From Georgenia satyanarayanai (lineage in GTDB: Bacteria > Actinomycetota > Actinomycetes > Actinomycetales > Actinomycetaceae): DNA of 64,000 nt. Below are positions 51,036-58,187 of the stretch, in pieces (positions within the stretch are counted from its first letter, which is position 1; every line of letters starts with the position of its first letter). The translations under genes and the position numbers were made by a program. The notes under the pieces are model-generated. The model had not been told where the DNA came from, did no database searches, and saw only the letters and a program-made list of their open reading frames with translations. Where the stretch lies: the NCBI RefSeq assembly GCF_023715365.1, contig NZ_JAMBNZ010000003.1, positions 248,001-312,000 on the forward strand, written 5' to 3'.

Positions 51036-51706
51036 ACGCTGACTGGAGTGACGTGGAGGGGCGGGCACGTATGCACGCCGCGCTGGCCGATCCCGCCCGT
51101 CTGCAGATCGTGGACGTACTGAGCCTGGGGGACGCGTCCCCTTCCGAGCTCGCCGAGATCCTCACCGCGCCGTCGAACCTGGTGGCCCACCACCTGGGCG
51201 TGCTCGAGCGCGAGGGCGTCGTGAGCCGCAAGCGGTCCGAGGCGGACCGTCGGCGCAACTACGTCCAGCTCGTGCCCGGCGCCCTGGACCACATCACCCC
51301 GCGCGACCAGCGCGCGGTAGCCCGCGTGGTGTTCGTCTGCACCCGCAACTCGGCCCGCTCCCACCTGGCCGCGGCACTGTGGCGCCGCGCTAGTGCGGTG
51401 CCCGCTACCTCGGCCGGCACCCACCCCGCCGAGGCGATCCACCCCATCGCCCTCGAGGTGGCCCGCCGCCACCGCCTGGACCTGCCCCGCGTGGCACCCC
51501 AGCACGTGAGTGAAGTGCTGAGCATGGGCGACCTGGTCATCAGCGTGTGCGACCGCGCCCACGAGGAGCTCACCACCCCGATCGACATCCACTGGTCGGT
51601 ACCCGACCCCGTCGCCGCCGGCGACGCCGAGGCCTTCGACGAGGCGCTGGCCGACCTCACCCGCCGGGTCACCACCCTGGCCCCCCGCCTGACCCCCACC
51701 CACTGA
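51032..51706 (+). CDS. ArsR-type regulator fused to LMW-phosphatase/ArsC-like domain (right arm)
   Basis: 224 residues; about nine differ from the left copy. The P-loop FVCTRNSARSHLAAAL, Cys173-equivalent (ISVCDRAHEEL) and the absence of the CVC metal site are shared. The ATG equivalent to the left start is used; an in-frame GTG five codons upstream lies in the operator. Confidence 0.9.
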   Translation: MNADWSDVEGRARMHAALADPARLQIVDVLSLGDASPSELAEILTAPSNLVAHHLGVLEREGVVSRKRSEADRRRNYVQLVPGALDHITPRDQRAVARVVFVCTRNSARSHLAAALWRRASAVPATSAGTHPAEAIHPIALEVARRHRLDLPRVAPQHVSEVLSMGDLVISVCDRAHEELTTPIDIHWSVPDPVAAGDAEAFDEALADLTRRVTTLAPRLTPTH

Positions 51707-51717
51707 AGGAGACCCCC

Positions 51718-52128
51718 GTGTCCCAGCGTCCCAGTGTCATGTTCGTCTGCGTCCACAACGCCGGCCGTTCCCAGATGGCCGCCGGCTTCATGACCGCCCT
51801 GTCCCAGGGGCAGGTCGAGGTCCGCTCCGCCGGGTCCGCCCCAGCCGACCAGATCAACCCCGTCGCCGTCGAGGCGATGGCCGAGGTCGGCATCGACATC
51901 ACCGCCAACAAGCCCAAGATCCTCACCCCCGACGCCGTGGAGGCCTCCGACGTCGTCATCACCATGGGCTGCGGGGACGTCTGCCCCTTCTTCCCGGGTG
52001 TGCGCTACGAGGACTGGGAGCTGACCGACCCCGCCGGCCAAGGCATCGAGACCGTCCGCCAGGTCCGCGACGACATCCACGGCCGGATCGAGGGCCTGCT
52101 GGCCGAGCTCCTCCCCGCGAAGGCCTGA
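51718..52128 (+). CDS. arsC: Arsenate reductase, LMW-phosphatase type (right arm)
   Basis: 136 residues, GTG start, nearly the same as the left ArsC (changes at residues ~54, 91 and 118). Cys11, Cys85 and Cys89 are conserved. It follows the fusion gene by 11 bases with AAGGAG before the start. Confidence 0.93.
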   Translation: MSQRPSVMFVCVHNAGRSQMAAGFMTALSQGQVEVRSAGSAPADQINPVAVEAMAEVGIDITANKPKILTPDAVEASDVVITMGCGDVCPFFPGVRYEDWELTDPAGQGIETVRQVRDDIHGRIEGLLAELLPAKA

Positions 52129-52134
52129 GCCCCG

Positions 52135-53169
52135 ATGATCGAGCTGACACCGCTCACCACTGCCACGCCGCAGACCGACCCGGGCGAGCTGCACGAGGTC
52201 CTCATCGTGGGCTCGGGCCCGGCCGGCTACACCGCCGCCATTTACGCGGCGCGCGCGAACCTGGCCCCGGTGGTCATCGCCGGCGCCGTCACCGCTGGTG
52301 GGGCGCTGATGAACACCACCGAGGTGGAGAACTTCCCCGGCTTCCCCGAAGGCGTCATGGGCCCCGAGCTCATGGACAAGATGAAGGCCCAGGCCGAGAA
52401 GTTCGGCGCCACCGTCCTGTACGACGACGCCACCTCGGTCGACCTGGCCGGTGAGGTCAAGACCGTGACCACCGCCGAGGGTCACGTCTACCTGGCCCGG
52501 GCGGTGATCCTGGCCAACGGCTCGGCCTACAAGGAGCTGGGCCTGGACGGCGAGAGCGAGATGACCGGGCGCGGGGTGTCCTACTGCGCGACTTGTGACG
52601 GGTTCTTCTTCCGCGAGCAGCACATCATCGTCGTTGGCGGCGGGGACTCCGCGATGGAGGAGGCCACCTTCCTCACCAAGTTCGCGTCCAAGGTCACCGT
52701 CGTGCACCGCCGCGAGGAGCTGCGCGCCTCGAAGATCATGGCCGAGCGCGCCATGGCCGACCCGAAGATCGACTTCGCCTGGAACAGCGAGGTCGCCGCG
52801 ATCCACGGCACCGACAAGGTCACCGGCGTGACGCTGCGCGACACCGTCACCGGTGAGGAGCGCGAGCTGGACGCCACCGGGGTGTTCGTGGCCATCGGGC
52901 ACGTGCCGCGCACCGAGATGCTCGCCGGCCAAGTCGCGCTGGACGAGAACGGCTACATCCTCGTCACCTCGCCCTCGACTGCCACCAGCGTGCCGGGCGT
53001 CTTCGCCTGCGGTGACGCCGTGGACCACACCTACCGCCAGGCCATCACCGCCGCCGGGACCGGCTGCGCCGCCGCACTGGACGCCGAGCGCCACCTCGCC
53101 GCCCTCGGCCAGGCCGCCAAGCCCGCCACCGCCGCCTCCCAAACCCCACAGGGAGCCATCGCGCTGTAA
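52135..53169 (+). CDS. trxB: Thioredoxin reductase (right arm)
   Basis: 344 residues, six bases after arsC. FAD motif [20 protein letters not shown], redox pair in [11 protein letters not shown] and NADPH motif [20 protein letters not shown] are intact. Divergence from the left copy is highest at both ends of the protein, which also end differently (left VVAF, right IAL). Confidence 0.94.
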   Translation: MIELTPLTTATPQTDPGELHEVLIVGSGPAGYTAAIYAARANLAPVVIAGAVTAGGALMNTTEVENFPGFPEGVMGPELMDKMKAQAEKFGATVLYDDATSVDLAGEVKTVTTAEGHVYLARAVILANGSAYKELGLDGESEMTGRGVSYCATCDGFFFREQHIIVVGGGDSAMEEATFLTKFASKVTVVHRREELRASKIMAERAMADPKIDFAWNSEVAAIHGTDKVTGVTLRDTVTGEERELDATGVFVAIGHVPRTEMLAGQVALDENGYILVTSPSTATSVPGVFACGDAVDHTYRQAITAAGTGCAAALDAERHLAALGQAAKPATAASQTPQGAIAL

Positions 53170-53233
53170 ACCACGGCGCTCGGTACCCGGGGCGGGCGCG
53201 GGCGGCGATGAAGGGTCTTCGTATGCTGGCGCG

Positions 53234-54217
53234 GTGTCGTTGCCGCCCTTGATCCGAGCGATAGAGCGCCACCAGGTCGTTCTGTATCTGCTGGCGATCG
53301 CTGGTGGAGTCGTCCTTGGCTGGTCGCTGCCCGATGTTGCCGAACCTCTTGAGTACGCCATCACTCCCGTGCTCGGGCTGTTGCTGTTCGCCACGTTCCT
53401 GGGGATCCCGTTCTCGGCGATCGGTCAGGCCGTGCGCGATACGCGCTTCATGGCCACGATCCTGATCCTGAACTTCGTCATCGTTCCCGCCGTGGTCTTT
53501 GCCCTGTCGCGGTTCGTGGCCGACAGCCCGGCCCTGCTCGTGGGCGTGCTGCTAGTGCTGCTGACGCCATGCATCGATTACGTGATCGTCTTCGCCGGGC
53601 TGGCCGGCGGCTCCAGTGAACGTCTGCTCGCTGCAGCGCCATTGCTCATGCTGGCCCAGATGCTGTTACTGCCCCTCTACCTGCTCCTCTTCGTCGGCCC
53701 GGAGCTCGTCTCGGGCATCGAGCCCGGCCCCTTCCTCGAAGCGCTCATCGGGCTCATCATCGTCCCCCTCACCCTGGCGGCCTTAATTCAGTGGTGGTCC
53801 CGAAAGCAGGCAGCCGGCAAGGCATTCACGGCCGTTGTGCAAGCGATGATGGTTCCGTTGATGATGGCGACGCTGGCTGTGGTGATCGCATCGCAGATCC
53901 ACGCAGTGGGACAAGAAGTCAGTGCGCTGCTGGCGGTCGTCCCTCTCTACGTGGCCTTTCTGGTGGTGATGGTTCCCGTCGGGATGGCGTGCGCGCGAGT
54001 CGCACGGCTCGATGCAGGAAGCACCAGAGCGGTGATCTTCAGCGGCGCCACTCGAAACTCGCTGGTGGTACTCCCACTGGCACTAGCACTGCCGGCGCCC
54101 CTGGCTCTGGTTCCGCTCGTCGTGGTCACCCAGACCATGATCGAGCTCCTCGGCATGGTGATCTACGTGAAGGCCATTCCACGACTGGTCACCTCGGAGC
54201 CGATCCTGCGGAACTGA
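53234..54217 (+). CDS. ACR3-like arsenite permease (BASS superfamily)
   Basis: 327-residue membrane protein with ten predicted helices, starting at GTG. The pattern LLLFATFLGIPFSAIGQAVR, VLLVLLTPCIDYVIVFAGLA (a Cys in helix 4 as in ACR3) and IFSGATRNSLVVLPLALALP are those of arsenite carriers of the ACR3/arsenical-resistance type. It differs in GC and codon use from the ars arms (more T/A), and sits 65 bases after the right trxB. A bile-acid:Na+ symporter relative is the alternative. Confidence 0.75.
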   Translation: MSLPPLIRAIERHQVVLYLLAIAGGVVLGWSLPDVAEPLEYAITPVLGLLLFATFLGIPFSAIGQAVRDTRFMATILILNFVIVPAVVFALSRFVADSPALLVGVLLVLLTPCIDYVIVFAGLAGGSSERLLAAAPLLMLAQMLLLPLYLLLFVGPELVSGIEPGPFLEALIGLIIVPLTLAALIQWWSRKQAAGKAFTAVVQAMMVPLMMATLAVVIASQIHAVGQEVSALLAVVPLYVAFLVVMVPVGMACARVARLDAGSTRAVIFSGATRNSLVVLPLALALPAPLALVPLVVVTQTMIELLGMVIYVKAIPRLVTSEPILRN

Positions 54218-54257
54218 GCATCGAGCCTGGTGACCTCTCACGGTCGTTCTGGTTTCG

Positions 54258-54854
54258 TCAGAGACCAAACGCTCCGCCGCTGACGAGGATGAAGATGCCC
54301 AGGCCGATCAGGACGATGGGGAACAGGATGTGTTCCCAGCGTTCGAGGACTTCGGCGATCGGCGGGCGGGTGGCGACGAACCTGGCGAGTACGACCAGGA
54401 CCGCGACGAGCGCGAGGAAGACGAGGCAGTAAGCGACCACTGCGAGGGGCTCCACGCTCAGGAAGACGGGGACATAGACACCGATGTTGTCTCCGCCGTT
54501 GGCGAAGGTGACTCCTGCGACAGTCCACGCGCTGACCTTCTTGCCCGCGACCTTGGCGTCATCGTCGTCATCGCCTCCGCGCCAGGCTTGCCATGCGGCC
54601 CAGAACCCGAGCGCTAGGGGAATGAGCCCGAAGTACGGGATAGCTGCTGAGGGCAGGAATGCTCCGGCCCCGATAGTCACCAACACAGCAGCCCCGAGGA
54701 TGCCGGCGAACCCCAGGTACTGGCCGACCAGGATGCGGGTGGTCGTCCCGCGTTGGCCCGCGCCACGGGCGAAGAACAGGGAGAGCACGATGATGTCGTC
54801 GATGTTGGTCGCGATGAACAGACCGATTGCCTGCAGGGCCGTAGCCAGGATCAC
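54258..54854 (-). CDS. cadD: Cadmium resistance transporter, CadD family
   Basis: 198-residue membrane protein, GTG start. Family signs are ATNIDDIIVLSLFFARG near the N terminus and FANGGDNIGVYVPVFLS in the middle; both acid-Asn motifs are hallmarks of CadD/LysE-like metal exporters. Five helices with a charged linker (GGDDDDDAKVAGKK). It overlaps the cmtR stop by four bases, so it is made with its regulator. Confidence 0.87.
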   Translation of the reverse strand: MILATALQAIGLFIATNIDDIIVLSLFFARGAGQRGTTTRILVGQYLGFAGILGAAVLVTIGAGAFLPSAAIPYFGLIPLALGFWAAWQAWRGGDDDDDAKVAGKKVSAWTVAGVTFANGGDNIGVYVPVFLSVEPLAVVAYCLVFLALVAVLVVLARFVATRPPIAEVLERWEHILFPIVLIGLGIFILVSGGAFGL

Positions 54855-55210
54855 GCGCCCGCCTCTGCGTCGTCGCATCCGGGCACCGAGCAGGCGGGAT
54901 CGATGCACGGGGCGTTCTCGTCCACCGCGAGGGTGACGTCAACCAGGGCGCTCAGCGCCCGCGCTAGGTGCGGATCGGCGATTTCATAGCGCGTCTTGCG
55001 GCCCTCGGGTTCGGCGACCACGATCCCGCAGTCGCGCAGGCACGCCAGATGGTTGGACACGTTAGAGCGTGTCAGGTCCAGATCGCGGGCCAGCTCTGCC
55101 GGGTAGGTCGGCCGGTCGAGCAACGTCAGGATGATCCGGGACCTGGTCGGGTCGGCCAGTGCGCGGCCCAGCCGGTTCATCACGGCCAGGCGAGAAGCAA
55201 TAGTCAGCAC
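54851..55210 (-). CDS. cmtR: CmtR-like Cd(II)/Pb(II) sensing repressor
   Basis: 119-residue ArsR-family repressor close to mycobacterial CmtR. The three metal ligands known from CmtR are at the same residue numbers: Cys57 and Cys61 in NHLACLRDCGIVV and Cys102 in NAPCIDPACSVPGC. HTH is DLDLTRSNVSNHLACLR. The GTG start lies ~8 bases after a -10 box, so its mRNA is probably leaderless. Confidence 0.9.
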   Translation of the reverse strand: MLTIASRLAVMNRLGRALADPTRSRIILTLLDRPTYPAELARDLDLTRSNVSNHLACLRDCGIVVAEPEGRKTRYEIADPHLARALSALVDVTLAVDENAPCIDPACSVPGCDDAEAGA

Positions 55211-55217
55211 ACGCTGA

Positions 55218-55248
55218 ACTATACAGCAGAGACTGAACCGTTTTCAGT
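55218..55248 (-). promoter_or_regulatory. cmtR promoter and operator
   Basis: Minus-strand -10 TATAGT (55218-55223) and -35-like CTGAAA (55242-55247), 18 bases apart. An inverted repeat ACTGAA/TTCAGT (55232-55248) lies across the -35, as expected for CmtR repression. Confidence 0.65.
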
Positions 55249-55358
55249 GAGGTCCGAGGCGGTCAGGCGCCTCTGATCTCGCATTCCGCATGCCAGCATC
55301 GCTCACCGGGACACTCTTCGGCATTTGGAGCGTAGGCACTGCGCCAGGTCACGTGCGC

Positions 55359-55748
55359 TCACAGATAGTGGCAGACGGTCGTGGCCTTGCAGTTGCTGGG
55401 GTCGATGATGGCGGCGCCGTCGCGAAGGTGGGCGACGGTGTGTCGCAGTGCCTGCAGGTCGGCGATCTGGCGGTCCAGATCGCCCAGGCGGGTCTCGAGC
55501 AGGTCTTGCACGTGCTGGCAGGGCGCGACTCCGGCGTCGCGGATGTCGAGCACCTCACGGATCTGGGCGAGAGTGAGCCCAGCGGTGCGGCTGCGGCGAA
55601 TGAAGTCCAGCCGCGTCAGGGTCTCAGGGGCGTAGTCGCGGTAACCGTTGGGGGTGCGCTCGGGCGGGGGTAGGAGGCCGGCCTTCTCATAGAAGCGCAG
55701 CGTCTTGGTCGTGGTGCCACTGGCCTCGGCCAGCTCACCGATCCGCAC
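55359..55748 (-). CDS. merR: MerR-family heavy-metal regulator
   Basis: 129 residues. Winged HTH MRIGELAEASGTTTKTLRFY and wing PNGYRDYAPETLTRL are canonical, followed by the dimer helix. Metal-ligand candidates are Cys77 (APCQHVQDLL), Cys120 and Cys126 (DPSNCKATTVCHYL). The pattern is not the classic Cys82-117-126 of Tn501 MerR, so Hg(II) is inferred from the neighbouring merA rather than from the ligands. Divergent from merA across a MerR-type promoter. Confidence 0.85.
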   Translation of the reverse strand: MRIGELAEASGTTTKTLRFYEKAGLLPPPERTPNGYRDYAPETLTRLDFIRRSRTAGLTLAQIREVLDIRDAGVAPCQHVQDLLETRLGDLDRQIADLQALRHTVAHLRDGAAIIDPSNCKATTVCHYL

Positions 55749-55783
55749 AGTGACCCATTGCTCTGCTCTTGTCCATGTTCACC

Positions 55784-55815
55784 TTGACCTTCCCCTGCAC
55801 TGGAACGTCCAGTGT
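55784..55815 (+). promoter_or_regulatory. MerR-type promoter of merA
   Basis: -35 TTGACC and a -10-like CAGTGT with a long 20-base spacer, the feature by which MerR activators work. Within it lies the dyad GACCTTCC/GGAACGTC (one mismatch, 55786-55809). Confidence 0.7.
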
Positions 55816-55852
55816 GGTCGCTGAAGACGTGTAACGCGAAGGAGGGTGCGAA

Positions 55853-57253
55853 ATGGGTGAGGACTACGACATCGATCTGGCCGTGATCGGGTCAGGAGGC
55901 GCGGCCATGTCGGCCGCCATCGCGGCCAGCCAGGCCGGTAAGAGCGTCGTGCTGATCGAGCGCGGCGTCCTGGGCGGTACGTGCGTGAACATCGGCTGTG
56001 TGCCGTCCAAGACACTCCTGGCGGCCGCCGGAGCGCGGCACGCCGCGCTCACCAACCCTTTCCAGGGCGCCCCAACGTCAGTCGCGCCGGTGAATCTCGG
56101 CGATCTGGTGGCCCAGAAGGACGCCCTGATCGAGCGCCTGCGCGATGCGAAGTACGCCGACGTGGCCGCCGCCTATGGCTTCGAGGTCCGCCCGGGCCAG
56201 GCCACCTTTCTGGACAGGGAGCACCTGGCCGTCGACGGCCAGGTGCTGCGGGCCCGGGCCTATCTGGTCGCTACCGGCTCCACCCCCGCTGTCCCGGACG
56301 TGGCCGGCCTTGATTCCGTGGACTGGCTGACGTCCACCACGGCGATGCAGCTGACCGAGCTGCCCGAGTCCCTGGTCGTTATCGGTGGCGGGTACGTCGG
56401 GATGGAGCAGGCCCAGCTGTTCGCCCACCTCGGCGCCCGGGTGTCGGTGGTCGGGCGTCTGGCGCCCCACGCCGAGCCGGAGCTGGCCCAGGGCCTTCGG
56501 GAACTCTTCGCCGACGACGGCATCACCGTGGTGGAAGAGCACGCTAGTGCGGTGGCCCACGAGACCGGCACCACAGGAGAGGTGGTGGTGACCACCGTCT
56601 CGGGCGAGCAGCTGCACGGCGCGCGGGTCCTGGTGGCCACCGGACGCCTGCCCCGCATCGACGGCCTGGACCTGGCCGCTGCCGGTGTGGACGTGGACGA
56701 GCGGGGCTTTGTCGTGGTCGACGAAGCCCAGCGCACCTCCAACCCCCGCGTCTACGCCGCCGGTGACGTTTCGGGGGCTCCCCAATACGTCTACGTCGCC
56801 GCAGCTGGCGGTCGGGCCGCTGCGCTCAACGCCCTGACCGATGACGGGGACCCGCCGGCAGCTCGAGTCGACTACGCCGGCTTGCCAGCGGTCGTGTTCA
56901 CCCGCCCCCAGCTGGCCTCGGCGGGACTGACCGAGGACGAGGCCCTCGCCCGAGGGTACGCGTGCGACTGCCGCGTCCTGAACCTGTCCGACGTCCCCCG
57001 GGCGCTGGTCCAGCACGACACCCGCGGCGCGGTGAAACTCGTCGCCGACGCCGAGAGCGGCAAGGTCCTGGGCGTGCACGCCCTGGCCGACGGCGCCGGG
57101 GAGATCATGCTGGCGGCCACCTACGCCATCAAGTCCGGCATGACCGTTGACGATCTGGCCGACACCTGGGCGCCGTACCTGACCATGGCCGAGAGCCTGC
57201 GCATCGTGGCCGGCCTCTTCCGCAACCAAATGCCGACGTCTTGCTGTGCCTGA
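55853..57253 (+). CDS. merA: Mercuric reductase
   Basis: 466-residue flavoprotein that reduces Hg(II) to volatile Hg(0) with NADPH. FAD motif LAVIGSGGAAMSAAIAASQA, active-site Cys44/Cys49 (GGTCVNIGCVPSK), NADPH motif LVVIGGGYVGMEQAQLFAHL and the C-terminal vicinal cysteines Cys464/Cys465 (MPTSCCA) all identify MerA. No N-terminal metallochaperone domain is present. A strong AAGGAGG precedes the ATG. No merT, merP or merB is nearby. Confidence 0.94.
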   Translation: MGEDYDIDLAVIGSGGAAMSAAIAASQAGKSVVLIERGVLGGTCVNIGCVPSKTLLAAAGARHAALTNPFQGAPTSVAPVNLGDLVAQKDALIERLRDAKYADVAAAYGFEVRPGQATFLDREHLAVDGQVLRARAYLVATGSTPAVPDVAGLDSVDWLTSTTAMQLTELPESLVVIGGGYVGMEQAQLFAHLGARVSVVGRLAPHAEPELAQGLRELFADDGITVVEEHASAVAHETGTTGEVVVTTVSGEQLHGARVLVATGRLPRIDGLDLAAAGVDVDERGFVVVDEAQRTSNPRVYAAGDVSGAPQYVYVAAAGGRAAALNALTDDGDPPAARVDYAGLPAVVFTRPQLASAGLTEDEALARGYACDCRVLNLSDVPRALVQHDTRGAVKLVADAESGKVLGVHALADGAGEIMLAATYAIKSGMTVDDLADTWAPYLTMAESLRIVAGLFRNQMPTSCCA

Positions 57254-57501
57254 GACCCGCGGCCCACAACGCGGCAGCCGCCCGGCCTTCAGCGCCGGTA
57301 CAGCCGCTCCGGCACCCACGTCGCCGGGCTGGCCACAGCCCCATAAGAGGAACCGCCACCGGGACGGAGTCCGGCACCGCCCGCCCTCAGGGGCACGACC
57401 CCGACTCCCGTCCCGTAAGACCTGCCCGCTGGCATGCCCGGTGAGGGCTCGCTATCCGGCACGCTGACTGAGCCCCGGAGGGCGGGTCGTGCCCTTCCGG
57501 T

Positions 57502-57600
57502 TCAACCGGCGGCCGCGAGGTAGCGGTAGACCGTTGCACGCGACACCCCAAGCGCCTCGGCAATCTGTGTTGGGCTCTCGCCATTGGAACGGCGGGCGCG
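57502..57600 (-). pseudogene. Serine recombinase (resolvase) C-terminal remnant
   Basis: A ~31-residue open piece ends in NGESPTQIAEALGVSRATVY then RYLAAAG and a stop: the C-terminal helix-turn-helix of Tn3/Hin-type resolvases. A stop codon lies just upstream in frame and no catalytic domain exists nearby. It marks the right edge of the island as a former mobile element. The ~250 bases between merA and it hold no gene, only an 11-bp inverted repeat GGGCACGACCC/GGGTCGTGCCC (57391, 57484). Confidence 0.75.
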
Positions 57601-57627
57601 GGTCCCTCACGTGGTGCAATGGCGCCC

Positions 57628-58166
57628 ATGACAGCCCAGCCCCACGCGTCGACCACGCCCCGGTTGGACCTGGAGTGGTTGCGCGTCGAGCACGCGGAGG
57701 AGATGGCTCCCCTCCTGGACGACGTCCTTCTGCACACCTACATCGGCGGCACCCCAGCAACGCTGTCCCAGCTGCAGGCGCAGTACCGGCGGCAGGTCGT
57801 CGGCCGGTCAGCGGACGGCACGGAGCGTTGGCTCAACTGGGTGCTGCGTCGACGCGAGGACGGCACGTCGTCGGCACGCTGCAGGCGACCCTCACCGAGG
57901 GGACGAAGGAGCAGGGCGGCGTGACCGCCGAGGTCGCCTGGGTGGTCGCCGTCCCCTACCAGGGACGGGGCTACGCCCGCGAGGCTGCGCAGCGCCTGAT
58001 GGGCTGGCTGCGGGAGCAGGGTGTCACGGCGGTCGTCGCACACGTGCACCCCGAGCACGCCGCGTCGAGCGGGGTCGCCCGAGCGATCGGCCTCACCGAG
58101 ACCACGGCCGTCGTCGACGGCGAGACTCGTTGGCACGGCTCCATGGAGCCCGACGGCGCACCATAG
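57628..58166 (+). pseudogene. Frameshifted GNAT acetyltransferase
   Basis: The first frame gives RLDLEWLRVEHAEEMAPLLD and SADGTERWLNWVLRRREDG; the reading continues in another frame with VGTLQATLTEGTKEQGG, then VAVPYQGRGYAREAAQRLMG (acetyl-CoA loop) and HPEHAASSGVARAIGLTET. One base appears to be lost near 57866 (GGCACGTCGTCGG). Whole protein would have ~179 residues. Either recent inactivation or a read error. Confidence 0.75.
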
Positions 58167-58187
58167 CCGTCCGCTGGCAGCGCCGTC

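Larger units (their letters stand above)
47480..53169 (+). repeat. Right arm of inverted arsenic-operon pair
   Basis: Mirror copy of 41632-47326: arsR on the minus strand, then flavoprotein, arsB, fusion regulator, arsC and trxB on the plus strand. Gene order, spacing and operators are kept; sequences have drifted by roughly 2-10% at protein level. Confidence 0.92.

Noticed and set aside
41632-53169. Mirror arrangement as an assembly artefact
   Set aside because: The arms differ at many positions including operator flanks and hairpins, which a collapsed or duplicated contig would not produce; long reads would settle it.
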